NCBI RefSeq assembly: GCF_019711535.1
Contig: NZ_JAIGNP010000001.1
Span: forward strand, 496,001-560,000
Length of the DNA stretch: 64,000 bases
Source: Qipengyuania aestuarii
Lineage (GTDB): Bacteria; Pseudomonadota; Alphaproteobacteria; Sphingomonadales; Sphingomonadaceae
Direction of reading: 5' to 3'
Shown piece after piece: positions 42,938 through 51,041 of the stretch (the first letter of the stretch is position 1; every line of letters starts with the position of its first letter). A program made the translations under genes and the position numbers. The notes under the pieces are model-generated. The model was not told the DNA's origin. It searched no databases and saw nothing but the letters and a program-made list of their open reading frames with translations.

Positions 42938-42998
42938 AGGCCCATCTTCAAGCGTACGATACTTGCGTCGTCCTGTCCTTCCCAGTAACCGCCCAGAC

Positions 42999-44078
42999 AT
43001 GGATTTCGAGCATCTTCCCCACGCCGCCCCCGTCCCCGGTGAAACCCGCGATCAAGCCTTAAAGGATCCCGGTTTCGGCAAGCTGTTCACCGATCACATG
43101 GTCGTCATCGATTACGATGCCGATAAGGGCGGATGGCACAAGGCAACGCTCGGCCCGCGCGAACCCATCGCGCTCGATCCTGCTGCCGCCGTGCTGCATT
43201 ACGCGCAGGAAATTTTCGAAGGCATGAAAGCCTATAAGCAAGGCGATGACAGCCTCGCCCTGTTCCGGCCCGAACAAAATGCGCGCCGCTTCAATGAGAG
43301 CGCGAGGCGGATGGCAATGCCCGAATTGCCGGAAGAACTTTTCCTCGAATCCATCCGCCAGCTAGTAGCCAAGGACCGGGACTGGGTGCCGTCCGACCCT
43401 GACGGCTCGCTTTACCTGCGGCCCTTCATGTTCGCTTCCGAGGCATTCCTCGGCGTACGCCCTGCGCGCCAATACAAATATGTCCTCATCGCCAGTCCCG
43501 TTGGCCCTTATTTCAAGGGTGGTGCAAAGCCGGTGAAAATCTGGGTCAGCCGCAATTACACCCGCGCTGCGCCCGGCGGTACCGGCGCGGCCAAGACCGG
43601 CGGGAATTACGCGGCCAGCCTCGTTCCTCAGGCCGAAGGCATAGAGAATGGCTGTGACCAAGTCGTGTTCCTCGACGCGGTCGAAAAGAAATGGGTCGAG
43701 GAACTGGGCGGCATGAACCTGTTCTTCGTGTTCGATGACGGCACTGTCATCACTCCCCCGCTGACCGGCACGATCCTTCCCGGCATCACCCGCGAAAGTC
43801 TGATCCAGCTTCTGCGCGAGGAAGGGCTGCAGGTGCGCGAAGAACCTTACAGCATCGACCAGTGGCGTGCCGATGCGACGACAGGAAAGCTGCTGGAAAC
43901 GATGGCCTGCGGCACGGCTGCCGTAGTTACCCCGGTTGGCACGGTGCTTGGCCCTGATGGAGAGTTCACCATCGGGACCGGCGGCACCGGGCAAATGACA
44001 CACAAGATCCGTGAAAGACTGGTGGGCATCCAGAAAGGCTCTTTCGAAGATACTCAGGGCTGGGTGACGAAGCTCTAG
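42999..44078 (+). CDS. ilvE: Branched-chain amino-acid aminotransferase
   Basis: A 359-residue fold-type IV PLP aminotransferase of the long (BCAT2) type, closer in length to eukaryotic and actinobacterial BCATs than to the 309-residue E. coli IlvE. The PLP lysine lies in G-A-A-K-T-G-G-N-Y-A-A-S. Other blocks: A-Q-E-I-F-E-G-M-K-A-Y, L-Y-L-R-P-F-M-F-A, and the phosphate-binding A-C-G-T-A-A-V near the C-terminus. It interconverts leucine, isoleucine and valine with their keto acids. The ATG at 42999 has a poor ribosome-binding site. The upstream terminator suggests conditional readthrough or a separate promoter. Confidence 0.95.
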   Translation: MDFEHLPHAAPVPGETRDQALKDPGFGKLFTDHMVVIDYDADKGGWHKATLGPREPIALDPAAAVLHYAQEIFEGMKAYKQGDDSLALFRPEQNARRFNESARRMAMPELPEELFLESIRQLVAKDRDWVPSDPDGSLYLRPFMFASEAFLGVRPARQYKYVLIASPVGPYFKGGAKPVKIWVSRNYTRAAPGGTGAAKTGGNYAASLVPQAEGIENGCDQVVFLDAVEKKWVEELGGMNLFFVFDDGTVITPPLTGTILPGITRESLIQLLREEGLQVREEPYSIDQWRADATTGKLLETMACGTAAVVTPVGTVLGPDGEFTIGTGGTGQMTHKIRERLVGIQKGSFEDTQGWVTKL

Positions 44079-45004
44079 GCAGTTCCGCTGACCGAAGCAT
44101 CGACGCCGCTGCAATTTACCAGCCGGTCCCGAATTGCGTCGATCAACCAGCTGGTAGCGGGCCCGGGCGCCTCGTTGCGGCGCCAAAGCGCGCTCAGTGT
44201 ATAATTCGCACCCGGTTTCTCAGGCAGGTCGAGCTCGCGAAGCCTCCCCGCGGTGATGTCGTCCATCACCATGTGACGCGGCATATTACCCCAGCCGATC
44301 CCCTCCTTGAGCAGCGCATGCTTGGCTCCAAGATCTGCCAGTCGCCAGCTTTGGGGTGAAAGCACTGAAAATTCGCGCCCCTCGGTCAAAGGCGATCGGT
44401 CGGACAGGACCAGTTGCAAATGCCGGCGGCTTTCTCCCGGCTCTACGCCCGCGCTCGCAAGCGGATGATCGGGTGCTGCAACGGGTACCAGTTCGATGGC
44501 GCCGATTGCCTGTCGTTCGAGTTCCGCATGGTCGGACAGGACCGGCCCCCCGATGGCAAGATCTGCGCCTCCGTCCAGCACGCAGGCTGCCACCGCCCCC
44601 AATGCTTCGACTTGCAGACGAAGGGCGACCGTCGGAAACATTTCCCGGAAGTCGCGCAGCACGCTGGCCGTCACGTCGCCCGGCAGCATCACATCGACCA
44701 CCAGTGACACCTCGCTTTCCAGGCCTGCGTGAAGGCTTTGCGTCTTGGCCAACAAATGATCGATGCCATCGGCCACCGCCTTGGCTTCGACGAGCAGGCC
44801 CCTCCCCTCTTCGGTGAGGACGGGCCGCCGCGATCCCTCGCGTCCGAAAAGGGTCACGCCAAGCTGCGTTTCCATCTGCGAAATGCCATAGCTGACAGCG
44901 GATACCGCACGGCCCATTCGCCGTGCCGCTGCACCGAAGCTGCCTTCTTCGGCCACGGCGAGGAATATCCGAAGCTGATCGAGGCTCGGCTCCCCAAGTT
45001 TCAT
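44075..45004 (-). CDS. LysR-family regulator divergent from pirin/azoreductase
   Basis: A 309-residue LysR regulator with the N-terminal HTH (S-L-D-Q-L-R-I-F-L-A-V-A-E-E-G-S-F-G-A-A-A-R-R-M at ~5-30) and a C-terminal sensing domain. The ATG at 45004 (M-K-L-G-E-P-S) matches family starts; a frame upstream adds 27 poorly composed residues. It is divergent from pirin and azoreductase, a common arrangement in which the LysR protein controls both genes in response to quinones or other oxidants. Its 3' end overlaps the ilvE stop by 4 bases on the opposite strand. Confidence 0.9.
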   Translation of the reverse strand: MKLGEPSLDQLRIFLAVAEEGSFGAAARRMGRAVSAVSYGISQMETQLGVTLFGREGSRRPVLTEEGRGLLVEAKAVADGIDHLLAKTQSLHAGLESEVSLVVDVMLPGDVTASVLRDFREMFPTVALRLQVEALGAVAACVLDGGADLAIGGPVLSDHAELERQAIGAIELVPVAAPDHPLASAGVEPGESRRHLQLVLSDRSPLTEGREFSVLSPQSWRLADLGAKHALLKEGIGWGNMPRHMVMDDITAGRLRELDLPEKPGANYTLSALWRRNEAPGPATSWLIDAIRDRLVNCSGVDASVSGTA

Positions 45005-45005
45005 T

Positions 45006-45022
45006 GTTCGGATTTCCTGAAC
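45006..45022. promoter_or_regulatory. Possible LysR operator in the divergent promoter
   Basis: GTTC-N9-GAAC (45006-45009 and 45019-45022), an interrupted dyad of the T-N11-A type that LysR regulators use, 2 bases from the regulator's own start. It is the only clear dyad in the 107-base intergenic region, so it is a weak candidate. Confidence 0.3.
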
Positions 45023-45111
45023 ATCTTGGTGTGTTTTATCGCAGTTATCGGAATGGCGAGCAATCTCTATTTCCAAGGTCAACAAGGCAGTCCTGCGAAA
45101 GGAAGACCGCT

Positions 45112-45813
45112 ATGATCGAACACAGACCATTCGAAAGCCTCGGTGCAGCCAATCATGGCTGGCTCGATGCCCATCATCACTTCTCATTTGCGGGCTATCA
45201 TGATCCGGCCCGCGTAAACTGGGGCGCCCTGCGCGTCTGGAATGACGATGTTATCGCGGCGCAATCCGGCTTTCCGACCCATTCCCACCAGGACATGGAG
45301 ATCATCACCTATGTCCGCACCGGTGCCATTACCCACCGCGACAGCATGGGCAATGAAGGGCGTACCGAAGCAGGCGATGTTCAGGTGATGAGCGCAGGCC
45401 GCGGCGTGGCCCACTCGGAATTCAACCTGGAAGACGAGGAAACGACCATCTTCCAGATCTGGATCATTCCTACGCAACGTGGCGGCGAGCCCGATTGGGG
45501 AGCCCGGGAATTTCCGAAAGGCGACCGTGCCGGCGCTTTCATCCCGCTCGCCAGCGGAGCTGACAATGATGAGGATGCCCTCCCCCTCCGCACCGACGCC
45601 CGCGTTCTGGGAGCTACTATCAAGGCCGGCGAAAGCGTGACTTACGTCCCCCGCCAGGCGGATCGTCATCTCTATCTCGTGCCGGCCACCGGGCGCATCC
45701 GCGTGGGAGATACGGAAGCGAAGGCCCGCGACGGTGTGGCCATCACCAAGGAAGAAATAATTACCATAACCGCGCTCGAGGATTCCGAACTCGTCCTCGT
45801 GGACGCGGCCTGA
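45112..45813 (+). CDS. Pirin-family protein (quercetin dioxygenase-like)
   Basis: A 233-residue bicupin of the pirin family. The N-terminal metal site is visible in F-P-T-H-S-H-Q-D-M-E-I and, after a loop, H-S-E, matching the family's three His and one Glu. The usual opening R-P-F-E-S-L-G-A-A-N-H-G-W-L-D-A-H-H-H-F-S-F is present. Bacterial pirins may have quercetinase activity or bind partner enzymes; the substrate is not predictable. The ATG at 45112 follows GAAAGGAAG. It is 14 bases from azoR and probably co-transcribed with it. Confidence 0.92.
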   Translation: MIEHRPFESLGAANHGWLDAHHHFSFAGYHDPARVNWGALRVWNDDVIAAQSGFPTHSHQDMEIITYVRTGAITHRDSMGNEGRTEAGDVQVMSAGRGVAHSEFNLEDEETTIFQIWIIPTQRGGEPDWGAREFPKGDRAGAFIPLASGADNDEDALPLRTDARVLGATIKAGESVTYVPRQADRHLYLVPATGRIRVGDTEAKARDGVAITKEEIITITALEDSELVLVDAA

Positions 45814-45827
45814 AAAGGAGACTGACT

Positions 45828-46421
45828 ATGAGCACTATTCTTCACATCACCGCCAGCATTCGTGGCGAAGAATCCGTATCCCGCGGTCTGGGCCAGAAGC
45901 TTGTCGGCAAACTTGCCGAGAGCCAGGGCGCCGACGTAGTCACGCGCGACCTTTCCAAGAACGATCTGCCGTATATCGATGCTGATCGCTTCGCAGCCAA
46001 CCTTGCTCCTTATGCCGACCGGTCGACCGAGCAGCACGAACTGGCCAAGATCGCCGACGAGCTGATCGAGGAACTGCAGCAGGCAGACACCATCGTGTTC
46101 AGCGTGCCGGTCTACAACTTTTCAGTGCCTGCCACGGTCAAGGCATGGGCAGACCTTGTCGCCCGCGCCGGAACGACTTTCCGCTATACCGAAAACGGTC
46201 CCGAAGGCCTGCTGACCGGAAAGAAGGTCTATCTCACCGCCGCGACCGGCGGAACGCCGATTGGCAGCGAGGTTGATTTCATGAGCCCCTGGCTCAAGTT
46301 CTTCCTCGGCTTCCTCGGCATGCATGATGTGGAAATCGTCGCGGCCGATGGCATCATGGGCGAAGGCGGAGAAGAAAAGATCGCCGAGGCTCATGAGAAG
46401 GTGGAACAGCTGGTCGCATAA
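45828..46421 (+). CDS. azoR: FMN-dependent NADH:quinone/azo oxidoreductase
   Basis: A 197-residue flavodoxin-fold azoreductase. The FMN phosphate loop is T-A-S-I-R-G-E-E-S-V-S-R near residues 8-19, with F-S-V-P-V-Y-N-F-S-V-P-A-T at ~90-102 and A-A-T-G-G near 143. Such enzymes reduce azo dyes but physiologically detoxify quinones by two-electron transfer. The ATG follows a good AAAAGGAG site. It completes the LysR-pirin-azoR unit and ends at a bidirectional terminator. Confidence 0.92.
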   Translation: MSTILHITASIRGEESVSRGLGQKLVGKLAESQGADVVTRDLSKNDLPYIDADRFAANLAPYADRSTEQHELAKIADELIEELQQADTIVFSVPVYNFSVPATVKAWADLVARAGTTFRYTENGPEGLLTGKKVYLTAATGGTPIGSEVDFMSPWLKFFLGFLGMHDVEIVAADGIMGEGGEEKIAEAHEKVEQLVA

Positions 46422-46448
46422 TCCTCCCTTGCCCCATGTGACCAGTGA

Positions 46449-46486
46449 CGTGCCGGAAAGCCTACAAGCTTTCCGGCACGTTTCTC
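46449..46486 (+). terminator. Bidirectional terminator between azoR and nadE
   Basis: A 13-base perfect stem, CGTGCCGGAAAGC and GCTTTCCGGCACG, with loop CTACAA and TTTCTCTT after it. The loop contains the nadE stop codon on the minus strand, so the second arm is also the end of that coding region. Confidence 0.85.
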
Positions 46487-48780
46487 TTGATATCGTCGAG
46501 CCAGATGTCCGCGACGGCATCGCTCGGCGCGCGCCAATCCCCGCGCGGTGAAAGCGCGCCGCCAGCGCTGACTTTCGGTCCGTTGGGCAATGCACTCCGC
46601 TTGAACTGGCTGAAGCCAAAGAACCGCTTCACGAAATTCTCCAGCCATTTGCGGATGGTTGCCAGATCGTACTGGTTGCGGGCTTCCACGGGAAAACCGA
46701 TAGGCCAGAGCCCATCATCCGCATCTTTCCATGCGTGCCATGCCAGAAACGCCACGTGGCTCGGGCTCTGACCCCAGCGGATCACATGGTGAAGAAAGAA
46801 ATCGTTCAGTTCGTAGGGACCGATAATCGATTGAGTGGACTGGATGATTCCGTCTTTGCCGGCGGGCACGAGTTCAGGACTTATTTCGGTGTCGAGGATT
46901 GCTCCCAACACCTCGTCCACACCGTCGTCGAACTGGTTAGTCGTCGTAGTCCAACGTATTAGATACTGGATCAGCGTCTTAGGAACTCCGGAATTGACGC
47001 CGTAATGGCTCATCTGGTCCCCTACCCCATAGGTGCACCAGCCAAGCGCAAGTTCGGACAGATCACCCGTACCGATGACCCAGCCACCATGATGGCCTGC
47101 CAGCCGGAAGAGGTAATCGGTACGCAGGCCCGCCTGCACGTTCTCGAAGGTGACATCATAGACTTCCTCACCCTTGGCGAAGGGATGGTCCATATCCTCT
47201 AGCATTTGCCTCGCAGCTGGCCTGATATCGATTTCTTCGGCCGTGATGGCAAAGGCATCCATCAGTTTCCAGGCATTGGATTTGGTGTGGTCCGACGTGG
47301 CAAAGCCGGGCATCGTATAGCCGCGGATATCGGTTCTCGGGCGCCCCAGCCGGTCCATCGCCTTGGCAGCAACCAGCAAGGCATGCGTGCTGTCCAAACC
47401 GCCGGATATCCCGATCACCAGACATTTCGGCCGCGTCGCCTCAATCCGGCGCATGAGCGCATCGACCTGGATGTTGAACGCTTCATAGCAATCTTCATCC
47501 AGCTTCTCCCTCCGATTGGGTACGAAGGGGAAACGGCGGACGGGACGCTCAAGGCCAATGTCGCGGCGCTCAACGTCGTGACTGAATTCGATACGACGAT
47601 AACTGTCTTCTGGCCTGCCCTCCGCATCCGCAGAATCGCCCCAGGTCTGCATCCTCATGCGTTCTGCAAGGATGCGCTTGGTATCGACATCGGCAACGGA
47701 CAGCTCGGGCGCGTGGTCGAAGCGAACGCTTTCCGCCAGCAAATCGCCCATCTCGTAAATCATCCCCTGTCCATCCCAGGCGAGATCGGTCGTGCTCTCC
47801 CCATAGCCGCTGGCCGAATAGACATAAGCGCAGACAGATCGGCTGGAGCTAGCCCGTGTGAGCATGTGCCGCTCGTCGGACTTGCCGATCGTTATATTGG
47901 ACGCGGACAGGTTCAGGAGTATCGTCGCCCCCGCCAGAGCTGCCTGCGTACCAGGCGGATTGGGCGACCAGAAATCTTCGCAGATTTCCATGCCGAAGGT
48001 AAAACCTGCAAGTTCCTTTGCCTGGAAGATAAGATCGGTTCCGAACGGAACCGATCTTCCGTTCACGGAAATCTCCAGACCGATGCAAGACCGGCCATGG
48101 CTGAACCAGCGCTTCTCGTAAAACTCGCGATAATTCGGCAGATAGCTTTTCGGCACGACCCCTAGGACAGCACCATTCGCGATCGCTACTGCGCAATTGT
48201 AAATCCGCCCGTTGCGGCGCAGGGGAGCGCCAATGACTAGGACCGGGGTGAGCTCTGCGGAAGCCGCGACGATTTCGGCCAAATGGCGTTCGACAGCATC
48301 GAGCAACGCGGTCTGCAAATGCAGATCGTCGATCGCGTAGGAGGAAAGACAGAGTTCAGGATAGAGCAGCAAGTCGACATTGCGATCATGCGCCTTGCGC
48401 GCCTGCTCCAGAATGCCCTCGGCATTGTAAGCGACGTCGGCCGTCCGGACCTTGGGCGTTGCCGTCGCGACCCGCACGAATCCATGCGTATGCAGGTCAA
48501 AGAAAGGATGTAGATTGTTTGAATCCATCGGTGATGGGTCTTTCTTAAGATCCGCTTCGGTAGCGGCCTCTTCGTGCCAATCCGCCAGCTGGCAGATACA
48601 TAGCTCCGCGAGTCGTTTCTGTATGAACGAACGAGCGATGCGGCCTTTGGCTTCCCACCCGTAAACGGTACGACTTGGCCAAGGATCCGGAGCGCCGTAT
48701 CTCTGGCCGAATTCCTCCGCGCTCATAGGTGGCTCTTGCGCTTCGCGCCATGCCCTGATTTTTGCGCCGGCCAAATGCAT
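46462..48780 (-). CDS. nadE: Glutamine-dependent NAD synthetase with N-terminal HTH-like extension
   Basis: A 772-residue protein. Residues ~85-350 are the nitrilase-type glutaminase (Glu in L-Y-P-E-L-C, Lys in V-P-K-S-Y, Cys in G-M-E-I-C-E-D-F-W). The rest is the synthetase with P-loop-like I-S-G-G-L-D-S-T-H. It amidates NaAD to NAD. The oddity is the first ~84 residues, starting M-H-L-A-G-A-K-I-R-A-W-R-E-A, a Cro/XRE-like helix-turn-helix with no stop before the enzyme. Standard NadE proteins (~680 aa) begin near Met85 (M-D-S-N-N, ATG 48528), which could be an internal start. The gene follows a histidine kinase by 27 bases with a hairpin between. Confidence 0.93.
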   Translation of the reverse strand: MHLAGAKIRAWREAQEPPMSAEEFGQRYGAPDPWPSRTVYGWEAKGRIARSFIQKRLAELCICQLADWHEEAATEADLKKDPSPMDSNNLHPFFDLHTHGFVRVATATPKVRTADVAYNAEGILEQARKAHDRNVDLLLYPELCLSSYAIDDLHLQTALLDAVERHLAEIVAASAELTPVLVIGAPLRRNGRIYNCAVAIANGAVLGVVPKSYLPNYREFYEKRWFSHGRSCIGLEISVNGRSVPFGTDLIFQAKELAGFTFGMEICEDFWSPNPPGTQAALAGATILLNLSASNITIGKSDERHMLTRASSSRSVCAYVYSASGYGESTTDLAWDGQGMIYEMGDLLAESVRFDHAPELSVADVDTKRILAERMRMQTWGDSADAEGRPEDSYRRIEFSHDVERRDIGLERPVRRFPFVPNRREKLDEDCYEAFNIQVDALMRRIEATRPKCLVIGISGGLDSTHALLVAAKAMDRLGRPRTDIRGYTMPGFATSDHTKSNAWKLMDAFAITAEEIDIRPAARQMLEDMDHPFAKGEEVYDVTFENVQAGLRTDYLFRLAGHHGGWVIGTGDLSELALGWCTYGVGDQMSHYGVNSGVPKTLIQYLIRWTTTTNQFDDGVDEVLGAILDTEISPELVPAGKDGIIQSTQSIIGPYELNDFFLHHVIRWGQSPSHVAFLAWHAWKDADDGLWPIGFPVEARNQYDLATIRKWLENFVKRFFGFSQFKRSALPNGPKVSAGGALSPRGDWRAPSDAVADIWLDDIKRNVPESL

Positions 48781-48789
48781 GGCAAGCCG

Positions 48790-48806
48790 GTATCCCTTTA
48801 GGATAC
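48790..48806 (-). promoter_or_regulatory. Hairpin covering the nadE ribosome-binding site
   Basis: On the minus strand GTATCC (48806-48801), loop TAAAG, GGATAC (48795-48790). The candidate ribosome-binding sequence AAAGGGA (48799-48793) overlaps the loop and second arm, 12 bases from the ATG. The hairpin sits in the 27-base gap after the histidine kinase stop. Perfect 6-base pairing; regulation is inferred. Confidence 0.45.
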
Positions 48807-48807
48807 T

Positions 48808-49821
48808 CTAGGCAAGAGCTTCGTCGGCCACCCGCATTTCTGTCCGGAAGCCGTTGAGCACCGGGCCTGCGTGATGCGTGGCTCCCGCCTGCTGCGCGAA
48901 GGCCGACAGCAGCTTGCTGCCCAAACCTCCCGGTGTTTGTGACAGCGCCTCCTCGCCAACTCCGTCATCTTCGATTGTGAGGCGCCACTTCCCGTCACGA
49001 CAGTGAAAGTAAACTGCGAGCGTCCCGGCGCGGTTGTCGGGAAAGGCGTATTTTGCTGCGTTGGAAACCGCCTCGTTCAGGTAGAGGCCGATGGCGACCG
49101 CAGTCTCGCGCGAAAGCTTGATGTCGTCGATCTCGCGAAATAGCCTAACGTTTTGCGGCAGGGCAGCGCGTTCCAGACGAGTAAGCATCATGTCGAGGTA
49201 CGGTCCGATCGCCACGTCTTTTTCCTTGCCTTGCTCCATCGCCAGACCGGAATAAGCGTCGGCAAAAGTGCGCACGCGACCGACCGCATCATCCAGCGGT
49301 CCGTGCAGTTCAGCATGGGGAATTCGCCGCTTCTGAATCTCGAGCATGCTTGCGACAAGGGCGAAATTGTTTTTCGTTCGGTGCTCGAGATCTGCCAGCA
49401 AGGTAAGCCGGCGGTCTGCTTCTTCCCTGATCGTGTCCATGGTGCTGTGCGCTGCACGGCGGAAAGCCTCCGCGAAAATAATCACGATTATTGCGCAGAC
49501 CCCATTCAGCAAAACACGCGCCGGATCTGTAGCTTCGGTGAAGAGAAAGGACTGAGGAGCAGGAAGTACGAAATACCACGCCCAAGCGAAGCTTACACAG
49601 AAGGCAGCAACACCCGCGCGCCAATGCCCATATAAAGTGGCGAGCAGTACGGTGGGATAAATCATTGCAAAAGGGCCAGACGTCGGTGCCCATAGATCGT
49701 ATAGCGTTCGCAAGCCGACCATCGACGCCGCACAAATAATGCCGAACATGGTCTGCGCAGCAACCTTGCTCCACTTGCCAACGAACTGTCGGCTAACGTC
49801 GAAATTGGCAAGTCTTTGCAT
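48808..49821 (-). CDS. Membrane sensor histidine kinase, HisKA_2/HWE type
   Basis: A 337-residue kinase. About four hydrophobic segments (~20-40, 50-65, 68-86, 100-120) resemble a DUF4118/KdpD-type membrane domain. The phosphoacceptor is H147 in L-A-D-L-E-H-R-T-K-N-N-F, the HisKA_2 signature found in alphaproteobacterial general-stress and light-sensing kinases. The ATPase domain carries N-E-A-V-S-N-A-A-K-Y-A-F and D-D-G-V-G-E. No partner response regulator or PhyR/NepR genes are adjacent. Possibly in an operon with nadE. Signal unknown. Confidence 0.9.
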   Translation of the reverse strand: MQRLANFDVSRQFVGKWSKVAAQTMFGIICAASMVGLRTLYDLWAPTSGPFAMIYPTVLLATLYGHWRAGVAAFCVSFAWAWYFVLPAPQSFLFTEATDPARVLLNGVCAIIVIIFAEAFRRAAHSTMDTIREEADRRLTLLADLEHRTKNNFALVASMLEIQKRRIPHAELHGPLDDAVGRVRTFADAYSGLAMEQGKEKDVAIGPYLDMMLTRLERAALPQNVRLFREIDDIKLSRETAVAIGLYLNEAVSNAAKYAFPDNRAGTLAVYFHCRDGKWRLTIEDDGVGEEALSQTPGGLGSKLLSAFAQQAGATHHAGPVLNGFRTEMRVADEALA

Positions 49822-49945
49822 ATGCCGTGTCCTGGAGCGCGCAGGTCAATCGAGGCGTCGTCGCTCGGACGCCCCAAAGTCGACCGGAAGGGCCGTGAGC
49901 GGCACTTTAGAGGTTTGTGGCTTAAATGCCTAGGATTTTTACGTT

Positions 49946-50947
49946 TTATGCCGCGAGTAGCTCGGCAGCGCTTGGGCAAACCTGCAGCATCGCAATCAAA
50001 GCCCGCTCTTCTCGCGTATGCCAACGGGTCGCACGCGGCAACTTCACACCACGGCGCCAGTCTTCCTGCCTCCCAACCAGATCGATCACCGCCGGGTGAA
50101 TGTAGCTCTTCCGGGTCACGGCCGGGGTATTGCCCAGATGGGTTGCCACGCACTCGAGCAAGCTTTTCATCGGGATTTCGCCATCACCGGTGCGCAGCGT
50201 TTCGAAGCCGAGCACGCTGGCGTGCCAGGTGCGGAAATTTTTCGCGGTAAAGCGCTCACCCATACAGGCTTCGAGATATTCGTTTACGTCGCTGGAGGTT
50301 ACCGTTTCCACCTCGCCATCGTCATCGACATATTTGAAGACATTCTGGCCCGGCAGGTCCTGCATGTTGCGCACCATTCGCGCGAGGCTACCGTCCGTCA
50401 GCGTCACTTCCCGCATCTTGCCGGACTTGCCCTTGTAGCGCAGCTTCAGCGTCTTGCCCGTGACCTCGGCATGACGGCGGCGCAGGGTAGTCGCACCATA
50501 GCTCTTGTTACGTTCAGCATATCCTTCATTGCCAACGCGAATGGCACCAAGGTCGAGTAAACGAACTACACTGGCCACAGCCCGCTCGCGCGTAAGTTTG
50601 CGGCCTTTCAGATCTTCTTCGACCTTCTTGCGGACCAGCGGCAGAAGATTGCCGAACGCCAGACATTTATCGAACTTTTCGCTTTCCCGTTCAGCCCGGA
50701 AATCGGGGTGATAGCGGTATTGTTTACGCCCTTTCGCGTCGATCCCGGTGGCGAGGATATGGCCGTTGGGCGCAGGACAGAACCATTCATCGGTATAGGC
50801 TGGCGGCAAAGCGACGGCGTTCAGGCGCTTCTTCTCTGCCTTGTCGGTGATCAGCTTTCCCTTCGGGTCGTAATACGCCCACCCCTTCCCGGCACCCTTG
50901 CGGGTGATTCCTGGCAGTTGATCGTCGACATAGATGAGCTTCGTCAT
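49946..50947 (-). CDS. DNA topoisomerase IB
   Basis: A 333-residue bacterial type IB topoisomerase, the poxvirus-like family. Conserved blocks: G-W-A-Y-Y-D-P-K-G near 22, the catalytic arginine region I-R-V-G-N-E-G-Y, K-L-R-Y-K-G-K-S-G-K, F-R-T-W-H-A-S, and the nucleophile tyrosine in T-R-K-S-Y-I-H-P near 285. It relaxes positive and negative supercoils without ATP. The ATG at 50947 (M-T-K-L-I-Y-V-D) is chosen because the upstream frame is compositionally poor. It is divergent from the GST gene. Monocistronic. Confidence 0.93.
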   Translation of the reverse strand: MTKLIYVDDQLPGITRKGAGKGWAYYDPKGKLITDKAEKKRLNAVALPPAYTDEWFCPAPNGHILATGIDAKGRKQYRYHPDFRAERESEKFDKCLAFGNLLPLVRKKVEEDLKGRKLTRERAVASVVRLLDLGAIRVGNEGYAERNKSYGATTLRRRHAEVTGKTLKLRYKGKSGKMREVTLTDGSLARMVRNMQDLPGQNVFKYVDDDGEVETVTSSDVNEYLEACMGERFTAKNFRTWHASVLGFETLRTGDGEIPMKSLLECVATHLGNTPAVTRKSYIHPAVIDLVGRQEDWRRGVKLPRATRWHTREERALIAMLQVCPSAAELLAA

Positions 50948-51041
50948 GGCAAGGCAAACAACCATGGAAAGCGTGCTAGCGTTCCCCATCTTGCGACGAA
51001 CGGTTGAGCGGCATATCGCCCCGCCAAACAGGAGACATAAC

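Larger units (their letters stand above)
42551..42998 (+). promoter_or_regulatory. Structured leader upstream of ilvE
   Basis: A 448-base gene-poor stretch. It holds a hairpin CATCCC/GGGATG around 42731-42753, the 18-codon ORF with a 14-base Shine-Dalgarno, an AGCGGC/GCCGCT hairpin near 42866-42884 and a strong terminator at 42893-42937. The order, small ORF then terminator before a biosynthetic gene, looks like an attenuator or a terminated small RNA. No Rfam-type family is recognised by eye. The first 180 bases hold no pattern I can name; a promoter for this RNA should lie there. Confidence 0.5.
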
